Source: Phalacrocorax aristotelis
Lineage: Eukaryota > Chordata > Aves > Suliformes > Phalacrocoracidae
Direction of reading: 5' to 3'
Length of the DNA stretch: 64,000 nt
Assembly: GCF_949628215.1 (NCBI RefSeq)
Contig: NC_134288.1
Coordinates: 992,001 to 1,056,000 of the forward strand
In this document: positions 35,501 through 48,900 of the stretch, piece after piece
How the letters are laid out: each line of letters starts with the position of its first letter
Position numbering within the stretch: position 1 is the stretch's first letter
Program-made: the position numbers and the translations under genes
Notes under the pieces: model-generated
Databases searched by the model: none
The model's input: the letters and a program-made list of their open reading frames with translations, nothing else
What the model was told of the DNA's origin: nothing

Positions 35501-36100
35501 AAGATTTGCAGTGGACTACAACAACATGCTAGAATATAAAACTACATAAACAAAACGAAGCAGCAAGGTGCAAAACTCCACTCTACTATGTTTAACCTTT
35601 CCACCAAACAGCATCTACTTTTGTTTGCAAGTCTCAATTCTATCAACTTTAAAGAAAACCACCCATCATTCTCGTAAGTAAAAACACCCTTTCCAATCAA
35701 CCCAACGCCAAGAGCATATTAACTAGGCAAACGTTGACTAGGGCACATGTGCTCCCATACACGCTGCCACCACACCTCTGGGACTTCACGGGAGAGACTC
35801 TCCCCAACACCCTGTCAGCTAAACAGGAAGAACCGCCATGCACTAGACACAAAACAGCCAATAAAACAACCTTAAAAGGAGACCACCGGGGAAACAACCT
35901 GCCGATTTTTCTGCCTAACCCCAGCAGATCAAGGTGGGTAAGAAAATCACTAAGGAGAATCGTTAAGTTTAAGAGTGAGCAAAACCAGAGCCAAGAGGTT
36001 TTTTTTGAAAGAAAGTTCACACAGACTGCTGGTGTACTTCTGGGACCCACTTCAACACTTGGTTGGTTTTGGGGGAGGTTTTTTTGTTCTTTTTTTTTTT
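29557..36100. other. RBM12 5' intron (probably also CPNE1 intron)
   Basis: The acceptor before the RBM12 coding exon ends here and the promoter island lies beyond 36.1 kb, so this is UTR intron. It is AT-rich, with poly(A) runs at 31447-31457 and 33638-33649. No coding exon seen. Confidence 0.75.
34062..34112 (-). other. Candidate 51-bp non-coding 5' UTR exon of RBM12/CPNE1
   Basis: On the minus strand, acceptor TTGCCCACAG is followed by 51 bp ending TTTGCAG and then a near-consensus donor gtaaga. This is only a splice-site pair; there is no coding content or other support. Confidence 0.25.
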
Positions 36101-36625
36101 TACAGAGCTGGGTTTTATTAGTGAAGAGCGTTAGGGCGACGCCGCGGGTCACCCCGACGGGCAGCGGCAGCGCCGCAGGCACCAGGTACCATCTTCCCCG
36201 CAAAGTGCAGAGCGTTTGCCCCGCTTCGTCCCCCTGGGCCGGGCGAGGAGCAGCCGCCGGCGCCCGGCGAAGCACCCCCGGGACAAGCCGCGCCGGCCCC
36301 GGCCGCTTCCTCCCGCGCCGGAGGGACGAGGCACCGGGACCGGGACCGCGCCGCCGCCAGGCCCGCAGCTCCCGCCGCTCCCCCGCAGCTCAGGGCCCGC
36401 CCGGCGCCGCTCCCGGCCTGCGCCACCCCCCGGCCGCCGCCGTGCAGCCCGCGCTCGCCCAGCCCCAGCCGCCGCCGGCAGAGCTCCCGCGCTCCGACTC
36501 CGCCTCGGCCTCGAGCCCGAGACCCGACTCGGCCTCGGGACCCGCCGCCGGCTCCGGCACAAGGTCACTTGGCCGCCCCTACCGGCCGGGCCCACGGCGC
36601 CTGCGCTCGGCCCACACATACTCAC

Positions 36626-36660
36626 CTGCCCGCGCCGGCCACGCAGCTCCGCGGGCCGCC
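36626..36660 (-). other. Alternative 5' UTR exon donor (exon start uncertain)
   Basis: On the minus strand GGGCAG is followed by gtgagt, a strong 5' splice site at 36625/36626 inside the CpG island. It may end an alternative first exon of RBM12 or CPNE1. The transcription start is not visible, so the upper limit is arbitrary. Confidence 0.35.
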
Positions 36661-36956
36661 GGGCGCGGGCGGAGGCGCGGCGGCAGGGAGGGAGGAAGGA
36701 AAGGAGCGGGCGAGGGCCGTTCCGCGGCCCGGGCCGCCCGGCCCCAGCGCGCCAGGCCGCAGAGACACGGAAGCGGCCCCCGCTCCGCGCCCCGGGCCCG
36801 CAGCGCGGGAGGCGCCACCAGGCCTGGCCCTTTGTGCGCGGGGATGCGCGAACGCCGCGCCCCCCCGGCCGCCATCCTCTCGCCTCGGCTCGCACGCCGC
36901 GGGCCCGCAGCGCAGGACAGGCAACCCAGCCCGCCCGGGCGCCGCCGCACTCTTAC

Positions 36957-37060
36957 CGAGGGATCTGTACGGGGGAAAAAGGGTTAGAACGGAGCCGACC
37001 CGCCCCGGGCCCCGCTCCGCGCCGAGCCGAGCCCAGCGCCACCGACCGCGCCGCGACACA
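36957..37060 (-). other. Probable first 5' UTR exon of RBM12/CPNE1
   Basis: On the minus strand CAGATCCCTCG is followed by gtaaga, a good donor at 36956/36957, just inside the promoter core. The upper limit is approximate because the start site is inferred only from the promoter motifs. Confidence 0.45.
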
Positions 37061-37290
37061 AAATGGCCGCTCCGATGCGGCGCCGCCACCCGCCGCCAGG
37101 GAGGGGCGGGGCCTGGCCGGGCGGCCCGAGGAGGGCGGGGTCCTGTTGGTACGCGCAGGACTTCCGGTCGGGCGCCCCGCCCAGGGCGGGGCCGCGCATG
37201 CGCCGGGCCGTCGGTCGCACTTCGCCTTCGGGGTGGTGGCGGTTACGTGACAAAGCGGTCGTCGCCCCTGTCCCTTCCGACCGTCAGCGC

Positions 37291-40200
37291 GCGCTTTTCC
37301 ACAGGGTACGCCACAGCCGGGGGCTGGGAACAGCAGCGCCGGACCCACGGTACAAGACCCGCACCGTTGCCTCTGGTACGGTAGCAATATGTGATAGTGT
37401 GACACGTTTCCTGGAAGTTAATGATGTTGTGACTGAGGGTGGTTGGTGAGGCGGCATCGATCTTCCAGCGAACAGAATAACCCTGAGGAGAGTGGTCGCT
37501 TCTGACTTCCTCACTTAGGACCAGGTTGCAGAATTGAAGTCAGATTTACCCTGGCTCGATGCCCTTCAGAGTGTAACTGCCCCATACCACATTCACCCTT
37601 TGCTTGGCTAAATCCACATGCAACACAAACAACTAGGCGGTGTCCTGTGCTGAAGAACAGCTAGACACCTCTGAGGAAATGCTCTGTCACTACACTTTAG
37701 TGGACACTACAGCAGCATCCATTTCAAATTAAAAAAACAAAAAACCCTGCATAGTCTGCTACAAGAAACAAATGAAAATAACTCATTGCCTCACATTGCA
37801 AACACTTTTCCAGCAAATTTGGAAGTTCAACAATTCAGTTAACTATGTTGTATTTCACCACTTAACAGAAAACAGGGCCAAAACGTGATTGGTGTGTTGT
37901 CCTGAGGCAATGGGACCAAGCCTGGAGCTGCTTGGCACCACAATAACTGCACTCCGTGATATGTTTCCCTGTATATCCCGTCTTCCTACCCCCAATTCTC
38001 CTTCACTACCCTCATCCCCTTCCAATAAACAGCCCACACTCCTTTATCTTCTCCCTGTTATCCCTCCTTTTACAGATTTTTGTACCCTATTTGGTATTTA
38101 TGATAATGTCTCCCCTGAAAATTTATCAGTTCTGTAAAGCTAACACCTCTTTTTTATCTTGCTAGGTGTGCCATCTGCTTACACATCACTCTTTGATTGC
38201 TGTAGGTAGTATCCAGTAATTTGCCTTTTTATAGCGTTAGTGACACTAGGCCGGGATAGCTGTCAGCATGTGCGCCTCAACAGAGGCAAGAGAAGCAAGT
38301 GACTGGAGTTACCAGAGGTATCCACAGCTGGTCTTGCCAGACCCCCTGGAGATCTGCTTGCCCAAGGTACACAAAGAGCAGCAGGAGCACCAGCAGCTCA
38401 GGGCCTTGCTCTGTGGCACTGCAGCACTTCCCAGGCTGCACCAGCCACCCTGAAGCAGGGAGAATGTGTAGGATAACAAAGGGCAGTGCTGAGCATCCCT
38501 GGTTGGGAGAAAACCAAGATGTTTCAGCTTTTGTGCTATGTCATGAGTCACCACATTGCTTTTTATTGCTGAAATAAAGTCTGGTGGAGAGCTGTGACTC
38601 TGTGGACCAGCAAAAAAACCAGGACCAAACTAAAAATCCTCAGCAGGCCTGTAGACTCTGTCTGTACTGGCTCCACAAAGTACACTGGAGAGCATGTCCT
38701 GATGCCCTGGACAGCTGCTGCAGACCAGCATGTGTCCTTGCCCCTCAAGCATTCTGGTCTGTGCTGCAGCTCAGCTGGAGCAAAGTCTGGAACAGATACC
38801 TGTAACACATATGACCTCCACAGGTCCCCAGCTGTCTTCTCAGACATACCAAAATTTTCATTGGGAGAAAATATTTCATTCACCCAAGATTAACAGGACC
38901 AGATTTGTTTGTAAAGTGAATGAGAGGGAATAAAATTCTGGACTAGTATTAGGAACATGCCAAGTGCCCAGAGGTACCAAAGGGGCATTGGCAGCATGTT
39001 AGGTACCAACAGCAGGGCAAAAAGTGTCTCTGGAAAGCAAAACACCGGTAGGCAGAAGGTTAGAAGACAGGGGTCAGTGGTAGCGATGTCCCATATGGTC
39101 CCCTGTAACATGCATGTGGTGGAAGGCAGGCAGAGAAAGACAGCGTTAGGTAAGAATGGGATTTGCCTCCATTAGGTACTAGGAAACGACCGAGAGAAGT
39201 AATTTATCCGTCTCCTCCACCTAAACCAGAACTGAAGTAAGGTGTTAGGTACCCAACTAGGGAAAAAAAAATTAACACGGGACATTTTAAAGTGAACCTT
39301 GAGGGAACCAATAAAAACATCTTCCTCCTTGCTATAATGCTTTTGCTACACCATTAGTCTGGAAACATGACCACAACTCCCAGGCTCCTCGCTTCCCCAG
39401 CACCCTAGGGATACCATTCTGTAAACACAACCTGATCCTATTCCTTCATCTGTACAAGGACATGGCTTGGATGAATGAATCCAGTTTACTAAATGAGTCA
39501 CACTACTATGTATTGTCCTTTCTGATTGCTACATGCCAACTGCAAGCCTTAATTGTTTCCAGATCATTTAGAAAACCGTTCAGCAGAAATAATCCTCACA
39601 GGTTCCTTCCCAGAAATACTCTCCTCATTCCTATCTGTACTTCAAATCTGCAGTCAGCTATGATGTGCCTTATTGATCCTGTGTAGTTACTTTTTAAAAT
39701 TAAACACCTTGTTTTACTATGCCTACTCAGCACAAACCTACTTTGCTGATTAGTACGAGCTTTATCTTTCTTAAAAGAGCATCTTGTACCGGCCTTTTTT
39801 AATTACCGTTTTGGACAGATATGAGGAACATCAGCTGCCAGAGTGCTCAGTTCTCCCAAGCTCTCAGCTTGTCCATTTTAAAAACTGGCCTTTGCTTTCT
39901 TCCAGCACAGGACCTTATTCACCATCCTGAAACTTAATCAAAACTGTGTTTAGTTGAGAAGAGCTCCTAGATGCAACTTTTTGGAACTCAGCTTTGGGAA
40001 CCTGTTTCATTTCAAGGCACAGGGCATACATGTTGTTAACAGAAACAATTTGACTGAAAACAGTTGAACCATGACTGAAGTCACACCAGACAGACATACA
40101 GAGAACAGCAAGCTGATCCTTCAGGCAGACAAGATCAAAGATAAGAGGCAGTATTTTGTTGGGAGCAAGTGTTTATGTTAATTTATCATTTTAAACAATC

Positions 40201-42720
40201 CCCAATAAGTTTATGGCTGGCTTTATAGCATTGCCAACAAATCTGTTAACTGATCTCTTCTCCATCTCCTCATGCCCAGAACAGGTAACTGTCTAATTCT
40301 GTATTATCCTTCCTAAAGACATATTCAATAATTTTTATAGTTAGGCGATATGCTCTGTCAGCATTTAGAAACACTGAAATCCATCACGGAGGATTTTTGC
40401 TCCCCTTGTGTATTACCTAACCACCTTGTACTACTGGAAGTTTATTTTATTCCTGTTTGTCACACTGGTTCAATTTTTATTACACTTGCAAAACTGTGAC
40501 ACTAACCCCCTACCTTCCTGGTATCCTCACCTCGTATTATTAATTCAATGCCCTGCAGGTGGCTCCAATTAATCACAAACAAACCCACCCCTCCCCCCCC
40601 AGCTCCCTCACTTCTGAGTTTCAGGCAGTTCCATTTGTAAATATTCTCTTCCCAAAGAAATTTACTTCCCCATGTGAAAAGCTTTAACTGCATTCAGTTA
40701 TCTACAACTAGGGATTCATCCTTGGCATTACTTCTTCCTGTCATGGGGAAAAGTATCTCCTCTATACATTCTTCCTCATCTTGTCCTGTAAGCATTTTCA
40801 AACAAACATTTCCTAACAGTGTGAGTGAGCTGCCCAAACCTTTACATGTAGAATTTGTATTTTAAATCTCAGCACATAAGAGGTGCTCAGAATCTTCAAG
40901 ATTTGGGATTCTCTCTTCTCAAAATAATCACAATTTAAGCTATTTGAGTTTAAAAAAATAAACAAAAAACAAACTAGCTCAGATCAGGCACTGAGTTTGA
41001 GAGGAATGGCTCATTAAAGGTCAAGTGTTTACTCGATGACAAAGAGCTTTTAAGAGTGTCCACAGAAATATCTGTGTTCTCTAATAAAAGGCTGCAATTT
41101 AGCAACTTACTGATTGCACTGCATAGTTCAGCCAGAAAGGTGGATCCAAAAAGATTGAAAGTAGCCAAGTTTAAGTCTTATCTATATTTTTTTTAATCAT
41201 CCATGAAACACAAACATACAGTTCTAAAACATGCTGGGAAAGTTTTATCACATGCTTAATCCAGAAAACATGTATGGCCCAAGGATAAAACACAGTCTGT
41301 ACCACCACCTCTAAAACCTACTTATGCATACGGTAGTTTTAAAAATGTTGTGATGAAATAGAAGGTGCCAGCCCTACAATATTGAAACTGCTAAAGCTAG
41401 TAATTTCAAATAGAACAACTGAGGATTAGCTTTGCATTACAAACCAAATCTGTCCTTGGTTACAAAAGAAAAAGAACAAGCTTCCGTGACACAATTCACC
41501 TTTGTGAGACTTAGCTTCAGCTTTTGCATCGCGTGGCTCGTCCTCAAGGTAGATACCATCCGGGACTGAAGATGTACTGTCTATAGAGTATATTAAATTC
41601 AGCAGCTAATACAGCATCCATGAGTCAACAAAACTAATTTGAGAGCTGTCTACTTATGCAGCTGAAACAAAGGCACTGTGTAATACGGGGTTAAGTTTCC
41701 TACTGGAAAGATCAACAATGGTAAGAAAGGAGAAATGCTGATATGGATTAGTCCTATCAAACCCTTTCTAACAGATGCTTTCCCCCAGAATTTGCAGGGA
41801 ATGGATTCCCATGCAAGTCTCTAGATAGACAGAAGTACAGTCTGTCACGCAGACAAAAATCCAGAGCCGCATGTTCCTATCTCCAGACAAAACATCCAGG
41901 CTCAAATGGGCAAGACTCCCTGAAGTGACAGAGGCCAAGGGCCCACAGGCAAACCCTGAGTAACAGCTAAGGACTCATCACAAAGGGAGAAAAAACCACA
42001 ACAAAACAAAAAACCCAAACTGCATTAAGACATTGCACTTTAACTGCTCTCCCCACCACCTCTACCACTCAAGTTCCAGCTAAACTGGTACTGCAGCTGA
42101 AGCTCACACATTCTGCCCACCCCCTCACCCAGTTATTCAAGTTTTATTTCCTTACTTAGAAAAAAATTGCATGGAAAAAGCACAATGGAGGGGACAGCAA
42201 AGTGCATCATCACTGCGTCAAACTGCAATGCCAAGGGATGTTATGGATTAATGCACACTGGTCTGTACAAGCATCACCCAAAAAAAGGTAAAACCAAGGA
42301 AAAAGAGCCAAAAATACAGTTTCAGAAAAAAACCCCGTTAACTGCATGTACAACTTAACTGTGAAGGCACATAGCCACAGTGACACATGCTTTTCCTCCA
42401 GAAATGCCAAGCTTCCTATCTGAAGTACAATATTCTTGCAGTACAATGCATTTGAGCAGCAGAAAACCAGCTGCTGTCGCAGGATGCCCGCCACTAACAG
42501 AAAGAACGGGAGGCCTGGCAATAGGTCTGTGCTGCAAACAGAATACCTCTACGACATGTTTTACATTGAGAAGCAACAACCCCTCGCCAGGATTCCACCG
42601 GCCCCGGTGTAACAGGGATTTAATTTTCTTATTAGAAAATACATTTCCAAATAAATTAAGTTTTAGCATAAAATTCTGTATGTGTCAATATAAATACAAT
42701 GGGTGTTACATCATCCTGCC
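37291..42720. other. Intergenic gap between RBM12 promoter and NFS1 3' end
   Basis: About 5.4 kb without a supported gene. At 38267-38585 there is a locally GC-richer patch (short open frame 38268-38453) followed by a plus-strand AATAAA at 38571-38576. It could be a short unannotated transcript or an old repeat; I cannot identify it. Confidence 0.6.
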
Positions 42721-42900
42721 TTTATTCAGGATAAAGACTAGTTTCATTTTTGGCTTCTTAGACTTTGTGATCAGAAAGGGTAGTTTTCTAGTCAAATTCC
42801 AATTGTCAAAAAACAGAAGTGCTGCATAATTTGTTCAGGAATGTACAGACAATGCATTTTAATCCACATCCACATCTAGTCCATAGATAGCGATGTCTTC
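42721..42900 (-). terminator. NFS1: NFS1 3' UTR with candidate poly(A) signal
   Basis: The first minus-strand AATAAA after the NFS1 stop codon is at 42721-42726, giving a 3' UTR of roughly 180-200 nt. Later signals cannot be excluded. Confidence 0.5.
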
Positions 42901-42964
42901 TCAGTGCTGAGTCCATTTAATGCTTTTGAGGTCAATTCCATCCTGCACCATTTCCCAGAGGGGG
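42901..42964 (-). CDS. NFS1: NFS1 exon 13 (stop codon)
   Basis: Completes a split serine codon, then [20 protein letters not shown] and TGA at 42901-42903. Acceptor TTTACAG. Confidence 0.96.
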
Positions 42965-45900
42965 CTGTAAAGAAAGGAAAAAAGTGAGGGCGATTTAAAA
43001 TGCACAGGACAACATCAACAATAAGCAGAAAATTTCATCAACTACACAAGGAATTAAGAGATACCTATCCACCTGTCTTCCCCTTCTGGAGGTCAGTGAG
43101 CTTCAGACAATCAGTCCTCAACTACATCCTCAGCCCAAAATACAAGAGGTGAGAGGGCAGGTGCTCCACCTCATTTCCCCCTTGAGGCAGAAAGTACTTG
43201 TGTCTCTCAGAGATGTCCAGATGAATCAGGAGTCTTTCAGTTTCACCCAGTTAAAACAACTTATCAATACATAAACTCAGCAATACCGGCTCTTGCTTAG
43301 AAACTTCTAGGTACTGCCCTACGTGCTTGCCCTAACTCATATTCTTTCCCCGGCAAAGGCAGGATCTGGGAGAAGGTTTGTTATCATTTTTTTTTCCTTA
43401 AAAATTTGTCACTACTATTAAGATTTGGCCCACGATCTACTGTGGCAACACTACAGAGACACCACCAGCTTTTTGAAGCAAACAATTATTTTAAACTAAA
43501 TCCAACTCTTCAAATGATTATCATACTGAGAAATCTGTGTTCAACAAGATGGCTCACCTCATTTCCCTCAGCCTCTTAACGTGCTGTATGCACTTCTGCA
43601 CAGTATAATCTACTTCTTCCTCTGTAGTGAAACGACCAATGCCAAACCTAAACCAAAAGGAAACCATTAAGGACTAAAGTAACGGGCGTATGGAGGAGCG
43701 GAACAAATCCACCGCCTACTTTTAGCAGAAAATAAAAATATTTGGAAGTGTTAGGGAAGACCACTCCACGCACCTTATAGATGAGTGAGCCAAGTCTTCA
43801 TCTGTTCCGATTGCCCGCAAAACATAGGACGGCTCCAGAGAAGCTGACGTGCAAGCACTGGGGAAAGGGAAGGCAAGCAAAGTTCAAACTTTAGTTCATG
43901 TGCAGATGCTACACTCAAGCAACACTTCACTAATCCCCTCCAACAAAGAACAGGTCACTTCCAGACGTTTAATAATACTATGACTCTTCACAACAACCTG
44001 TATCAGCTTCCCCAGCCTCTTAGAAACCACCAATGAATACAAGCAAGAAGCGTGGTATTTCTGCTGCTGAAGAAAAAGGGTGGAAGGGGTGGGCATCAGA
44101 GGGGAGTGAGGGTAGTAAGTTACGAGCATGAGGTAAGAAGAGAGAACGCAGATAATGCAGTAAGGATAAACACAATGCCCAACAGATGCAGCGGGAATGC
44201 AGACTAAGAGGTAGCTGAAGTGAAGGCCATGAAAAAAGACAAAGGAGCCAAGACAAAACTAGCCAGAGAATGCAACATACCAACAGGAACATTAAAAAAG
44301 AAAAAAAAACTTCATAAGCTGCTGTTTGACAGCAGAACAAATAAATGAAAAAAAGTGCACAGAGGAATCCAGAGCAAGATGATCTAGTTATAGTTGTCAG
44401 TAGAGACAACTTCTATCCTGAAGCAGTAGGCGAAACTGGTTACATGTCATTACTCAACTTTTTGCAGGTAGCAACGTGCAGCACAAACAGGTGCGCAAAG
44501 CAGAGCCTCAGAAGAGCTTTTTCAAATTACAGAAGCACTTGGCTTCAGAGACAGTCATGTGGAGACTTGTTCTTCCTCTTCATAGTGCCAACACATTTCT
44601 AATTAAGATACGCTGACCGTTTCATTCTCAAAGGTAAGGAGGGCACCTTTACACTCCATTAACTTCATCATAAGCATCAAGTTTGTCTTAGTAACAGAAA
44701 CATTCCTCATCACTTCTGCAGAGTCAACAGAGCTCCATAAAAGTGTATTCAATTTTGTTTCTGCTTTTGCATTAACATAGGTACTATGACCTAATTTAAT
44801 CTACATATTTGTCCAGCCATGTTAGGTTCTAGTGATGATCAGCCACTTGCGTGAAATCCTGCTGAAGTACAGAAGCTGCTCAAATGCTGGTAACCGGCAG
44901 TTACAAGCCAAGGCTACACAGATCACAGGCAACCAGTCTGCAAGGCTGGCAGCTAGGAATTTCTAGGTTGTTTTTTCTGGTTTTTGTTTGGGTTTTTTGG
45001 TTGTGGGTTTTTTGTTTTTTTTTTTTTCTTTCAGGATGAGTAGATTTGACCTTCATTTGAAATCTGCCACTACAGAGAAACACCATCTTAGAATGCAATC
45101 AACGCCAGGCTGACTCATTACCCGAATACACAAACACGGGGCACAGACGAGACCACTCCTTAGTTTGTACCTCCATTAGCAGATGTTATTTTCTCTCCAA
45201 AATACATTGCTGTCCTTCCCACACATTCCACCTACCTTCCTGAAGACAGAGCCACATCTTTCAGAGCCATCAGAAGACTCTCCCCTTCCACATACGCAAA
45301 AGACAAATTGATGCATCCTACATACAAATAAATGAAATAGGAAAAAAAACCTCCCATCAGCTGAAATCTAGGGCAAATCCTACCCCACATGGCAGTACTT
45401 GCACAATGCATAGCTACAGTGCATTATTCAGTCATGGCCATTAACACTGAGGAGCCAGATGGTTCTAATGGGCTCATTTTGGTAACGTTACCTGGATAGC
45501 GTTGCTCTCTATCTCCATTCATGACCACATCAGGAACTTCATTCATTATTTTTGTAACCAGTCGTTCTGCCAGTTGTGAGATTCGCTTATGGTCATACTA
45601 GCAAAGAAACCAGAAAAGAGACCAAAATAGTAAACAGTGTACACTTTGACTTCACTCAAACTGCTTTGTGTCACCAGCCATGAGCAGACTGAAGTAGCTG
45701 GGTTTGGTTAGACTAGGTAAAGAACACATCTGAAACTTAAAAAAGAAACTGTCAAACTTTGCCTACTCTAGAGACTGTTTTAAGAGAATCACAGTTTGGT
45801 TGTAGCTAGCTCAGCCTTCAAAAATACACCAAACCATTCAGAAAGATCTATATATATAAGCTGCCAAAGTAGCTTTCATAAAAGCACCTAGTTCTTTTTG

Positions 45901-48900
45901 TTTAAAGAAAAGTTAGGTAATGCATAAGACGACATGTTTTGTGACACAAGAAAGGGCATCTATTATGGTAAGTGCCCCTTATTTCCCAAAAATCTCTCAC
46001 AAATTACCATGAACTCAGTGTTCACACAACGTACCTATGCAATGAAGACTGCCTACACGTGCTGTCTTGTTCTAGACTAAAAAAATTAGGTCACCTTCTC
46101 TAAAAAAGCAGAAAGGTATGGTATCAGCTCCAATGCACAGAAACAGCCAGATGCACACATGCAATTCATGCTTGTTTACATGCTTGAAAAAGCTTTAGAA
46201 GAAAACAAAGCTATCTCAAATATTACTTGGTTTAGAAATGCCAAAACTCTGCCAGGCAAGGAGGAGAATCCAGATCTGAGCCTCATGCAGAATTCAGGCT
46301 CTGCAGGCTCTCCAGCCTGTAACAAGGCTTCTCCAACCCTCCAGCTCAGACGGTGGATCTCTGCCTGTGTCCCAGGAAGAAGCTTGGCCCTACTTGTACA
46401 GATATCTGGCTTACACATCCCACTGGCACTACATGAAAGTTCCAGCTATAAGGAACACATTGGTGCCCACAACAGATCTAGCAGCACACAGAGGCTGAGA
46501 CACCAGACCTGCCAAATAAACTTTACTGTCCAAGCCAGGAAAAAAATATTCTTAGTTGCAAAGCTGCAGTAAACTTTAATTTATATACATTGAATAGGTA
46601 CGATAATGGACTAGCAAGTCTTATTTTTTAAATGTACATTACATAAACGTGATTTATTTCATTTCAGAGATGCTGCTAATCAGAGTCACAGAATGGCAGG
46701 GGTTGGAAGGTACCTCTGCAGATCATCTTCTACAACCCACTGCTTGAGCAGGCACACCCAGAGCAGGGGGCACAGGACCGTGCCCAGGCAGGGTGTGAAT
46801 GTCCCCAGGGAAGGGACCCCACAGCCTCTCTGGGCAGCCTGTGCCCCTGCTCTGGCACCTGCACAGGGAAGGGGTTTGTCCTCATGTTCAGGTGGAACTT
46901 CCTGTGTTCCAGCTTGTGCCCGTGGCCCCTTGGCCTGGCATTGGGCACCACTGGAAAGAGTCCAGTCCCATTCTCCTGACACCCGGCCTTTAGATATTTA
47001 TAAGTATTTATAAAATCCCCCCTCAGTCTTCTCTTCTCCAGGCTGAACAAACCCACGTCTCCCAGCCTTTCCTCACAAGGGAGATGCTCCAGTCCCCTGA
47101 TCACCTTGGCAGCTCTCTGCTGGATTTGCTCGAGCAGTTCCCTGTCCTTCTTAAACTGGGGGGCTCAAAACTGGACACAGCACTGCAGATGTGGCCTCAC
47201 TAGGGCAGAGTAAAGACCACACATAATACTGTGTGCAGAATGAGGAGATGAGTACAAGCACTTAAAGCTGTATTTCACTAAAACTCTGACTGTAAACCTG
47301 TTGTAGAAAACCATGATTCAAACCACTTCAAGAAAAAGGAACTTAAGAAAGCTGAAAATCAACTTCCAATTACCCCAAAACATCACTGAAGATCTCAGAG
47401 TATTTACTTCGTGTTACAACATCAGAATCAAATTTAATTTGGGCACATGGACACAAGATCTAAGGAATCTAAGACCTAACTGGCCCTGTTACATTATTTC
47501 TGGAATCCAGGAGAAGTATCTTTTCTCACATACCTCCATCTCTTGCTGTGCCACTTCACATGCCGCCCCCAGGCCCACTGCTAAAGGGGTGGGCACAGTC
47601 CCAGACCGCAGTCCTCTCTCCTGTCCCCCCCCACTTTGCAGGGGTTCCAGCCTGACACGTGGGCGACGGCGAACATAGATAGCGCCAACCCCTTGAAAAC
47701 AAGGAAAGCTGTTTGAGTGTACACCCACAGTTCTGAAATTATGAAAAGGGACTCCCAAAGTTAGGAAACATTCCTTATTTCCACAGCACATACGTGTTTG
47801 GACATCTCCTCCTTGGAGAAAAATGTACTGAGCCCATATGGAAGCACAGTATTTTCTAGGAAATGGTCTTTGTTCCTACTGTTCACGTCCTCTTCACTCA
47901 GGCTGCCAGAGCTTCAGTCACGGGAGAAGCTCAGTTTCTCCCTGTGTGCTTCAGCTACCTAAGGACTCAGCACTTCCCTTACTTCTCGCAAGTCCTGTGC
48001 ACAGCTGGATTTCATCCTTTTGCACTGCAGATATTTCATTCACTGATGTTCCCTTACTGGCTTCCAACTGAAAGTTCTAGAAGAACTCCTTTTCCTGGAT
48101 TACCAGGCCAGCACCAGTCCCAGGAGTCCTCTCCCTTTCTTCTCATTAGGGAGACTCATCAGTGGCATCAGTTTCCAATGGGCAGATTAGATGAGCCAGT
48201 TTTGACAACCAGCCAATTTCACTCTCTAGTCTCCTCACCTAGAAACTTGATTTCCATGTCTTCATGTGCCTTAGCATACCTAAGGAGTGACTGTCACCAC
48301 AGGAAGAATGGTTGCCACTTCTGGCCATAATGTTTTGAAAATTTATGTCTGTCACCTGCCCAAAGTTATTGGTTGAAAACTTAGTCCTCGTCCAGAGATA
48401 TGTCTTCATCTCTCAGAAGAGTTCGTACAGAAAAAGATGACACATTGAAAAAAATAACAACTTTACCTTTTGTTTCTGAACAGCACATAGCATAAAGCAA
48501 ACCTGATTTGTCTTTCCACATCCAGTGTTACAAACTAAATGGACTGCAACAGTTATAATATCTGAACTTCTGCTATTTGGAAGTCAACTAGAAAATCCAT
48601 AGCCGGGTTTTAAACCCCATTCTTCAAAGATGCACAAATGGGGTTGGGGGGGAGAAGCCACTGGAAGTAGAAGACAACCAAAGTCACTAAGAATTTAAAC
48701 CTTCCAGTTACCTTTTGATCTCCTCATTACACTTGGGTCTAAACTTTGCCCTATAACCCCGTGATTTCATTTCAACCATTTCAGCATCAGTGCTGCTTCA
48801 CACCAAGCAGATGACTCCGGAAAAGCCACTTCTCCTAATGCTGTCACCATTGTAATATAGTGTTTTTCCTTTGGTGAAGCCACCTCACAACCCATCAGCA

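Larger units (their letters stand above)
36120..37290. promoter_or_regulatory. CpG-island promoter of RBM12 (and probably CPNE1)
   Basis: About 1.2 kb of dense CpG. Plus-strand motifs in the core: NRF1 palindrome GCGCATGCGC (37194-37203), ETS site CTTCCGG (37161-37167), Sp1-type GGGGCGGGGCC (near 37105), a YY1-like AAAATGGCCGC (37060-37070) and a CRE/E-box-like TTACGTGAC (37243-37251). This is a typical TATA-less housekeeping promoter. Transcription to the minus strand is implied by the donor sites at 36957 and 36626. From family knowledge, CPNE1 and RBM12 share this promoter in mammals. Confidence 0.85.

Noticed and set aside
35734-37449. Open frames of up to 417 codons across the RBM12 promoter island
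   Set aside because: Same reason: all six frames are open here, and no domain is recognisable.
44829-44900. Possible box C/D snoRNA (GTGATGA near 44833)
   Set aside because: It is on the plus strand while the host gene NFS1 is transcribed from the minus strand, and I found no matching box D with terminal stem.
46693-47013. Open frames on the plus strand at 46.7-47.0 kb
   Set aside because: They are the reverse strand of a CR1 3' fragment.
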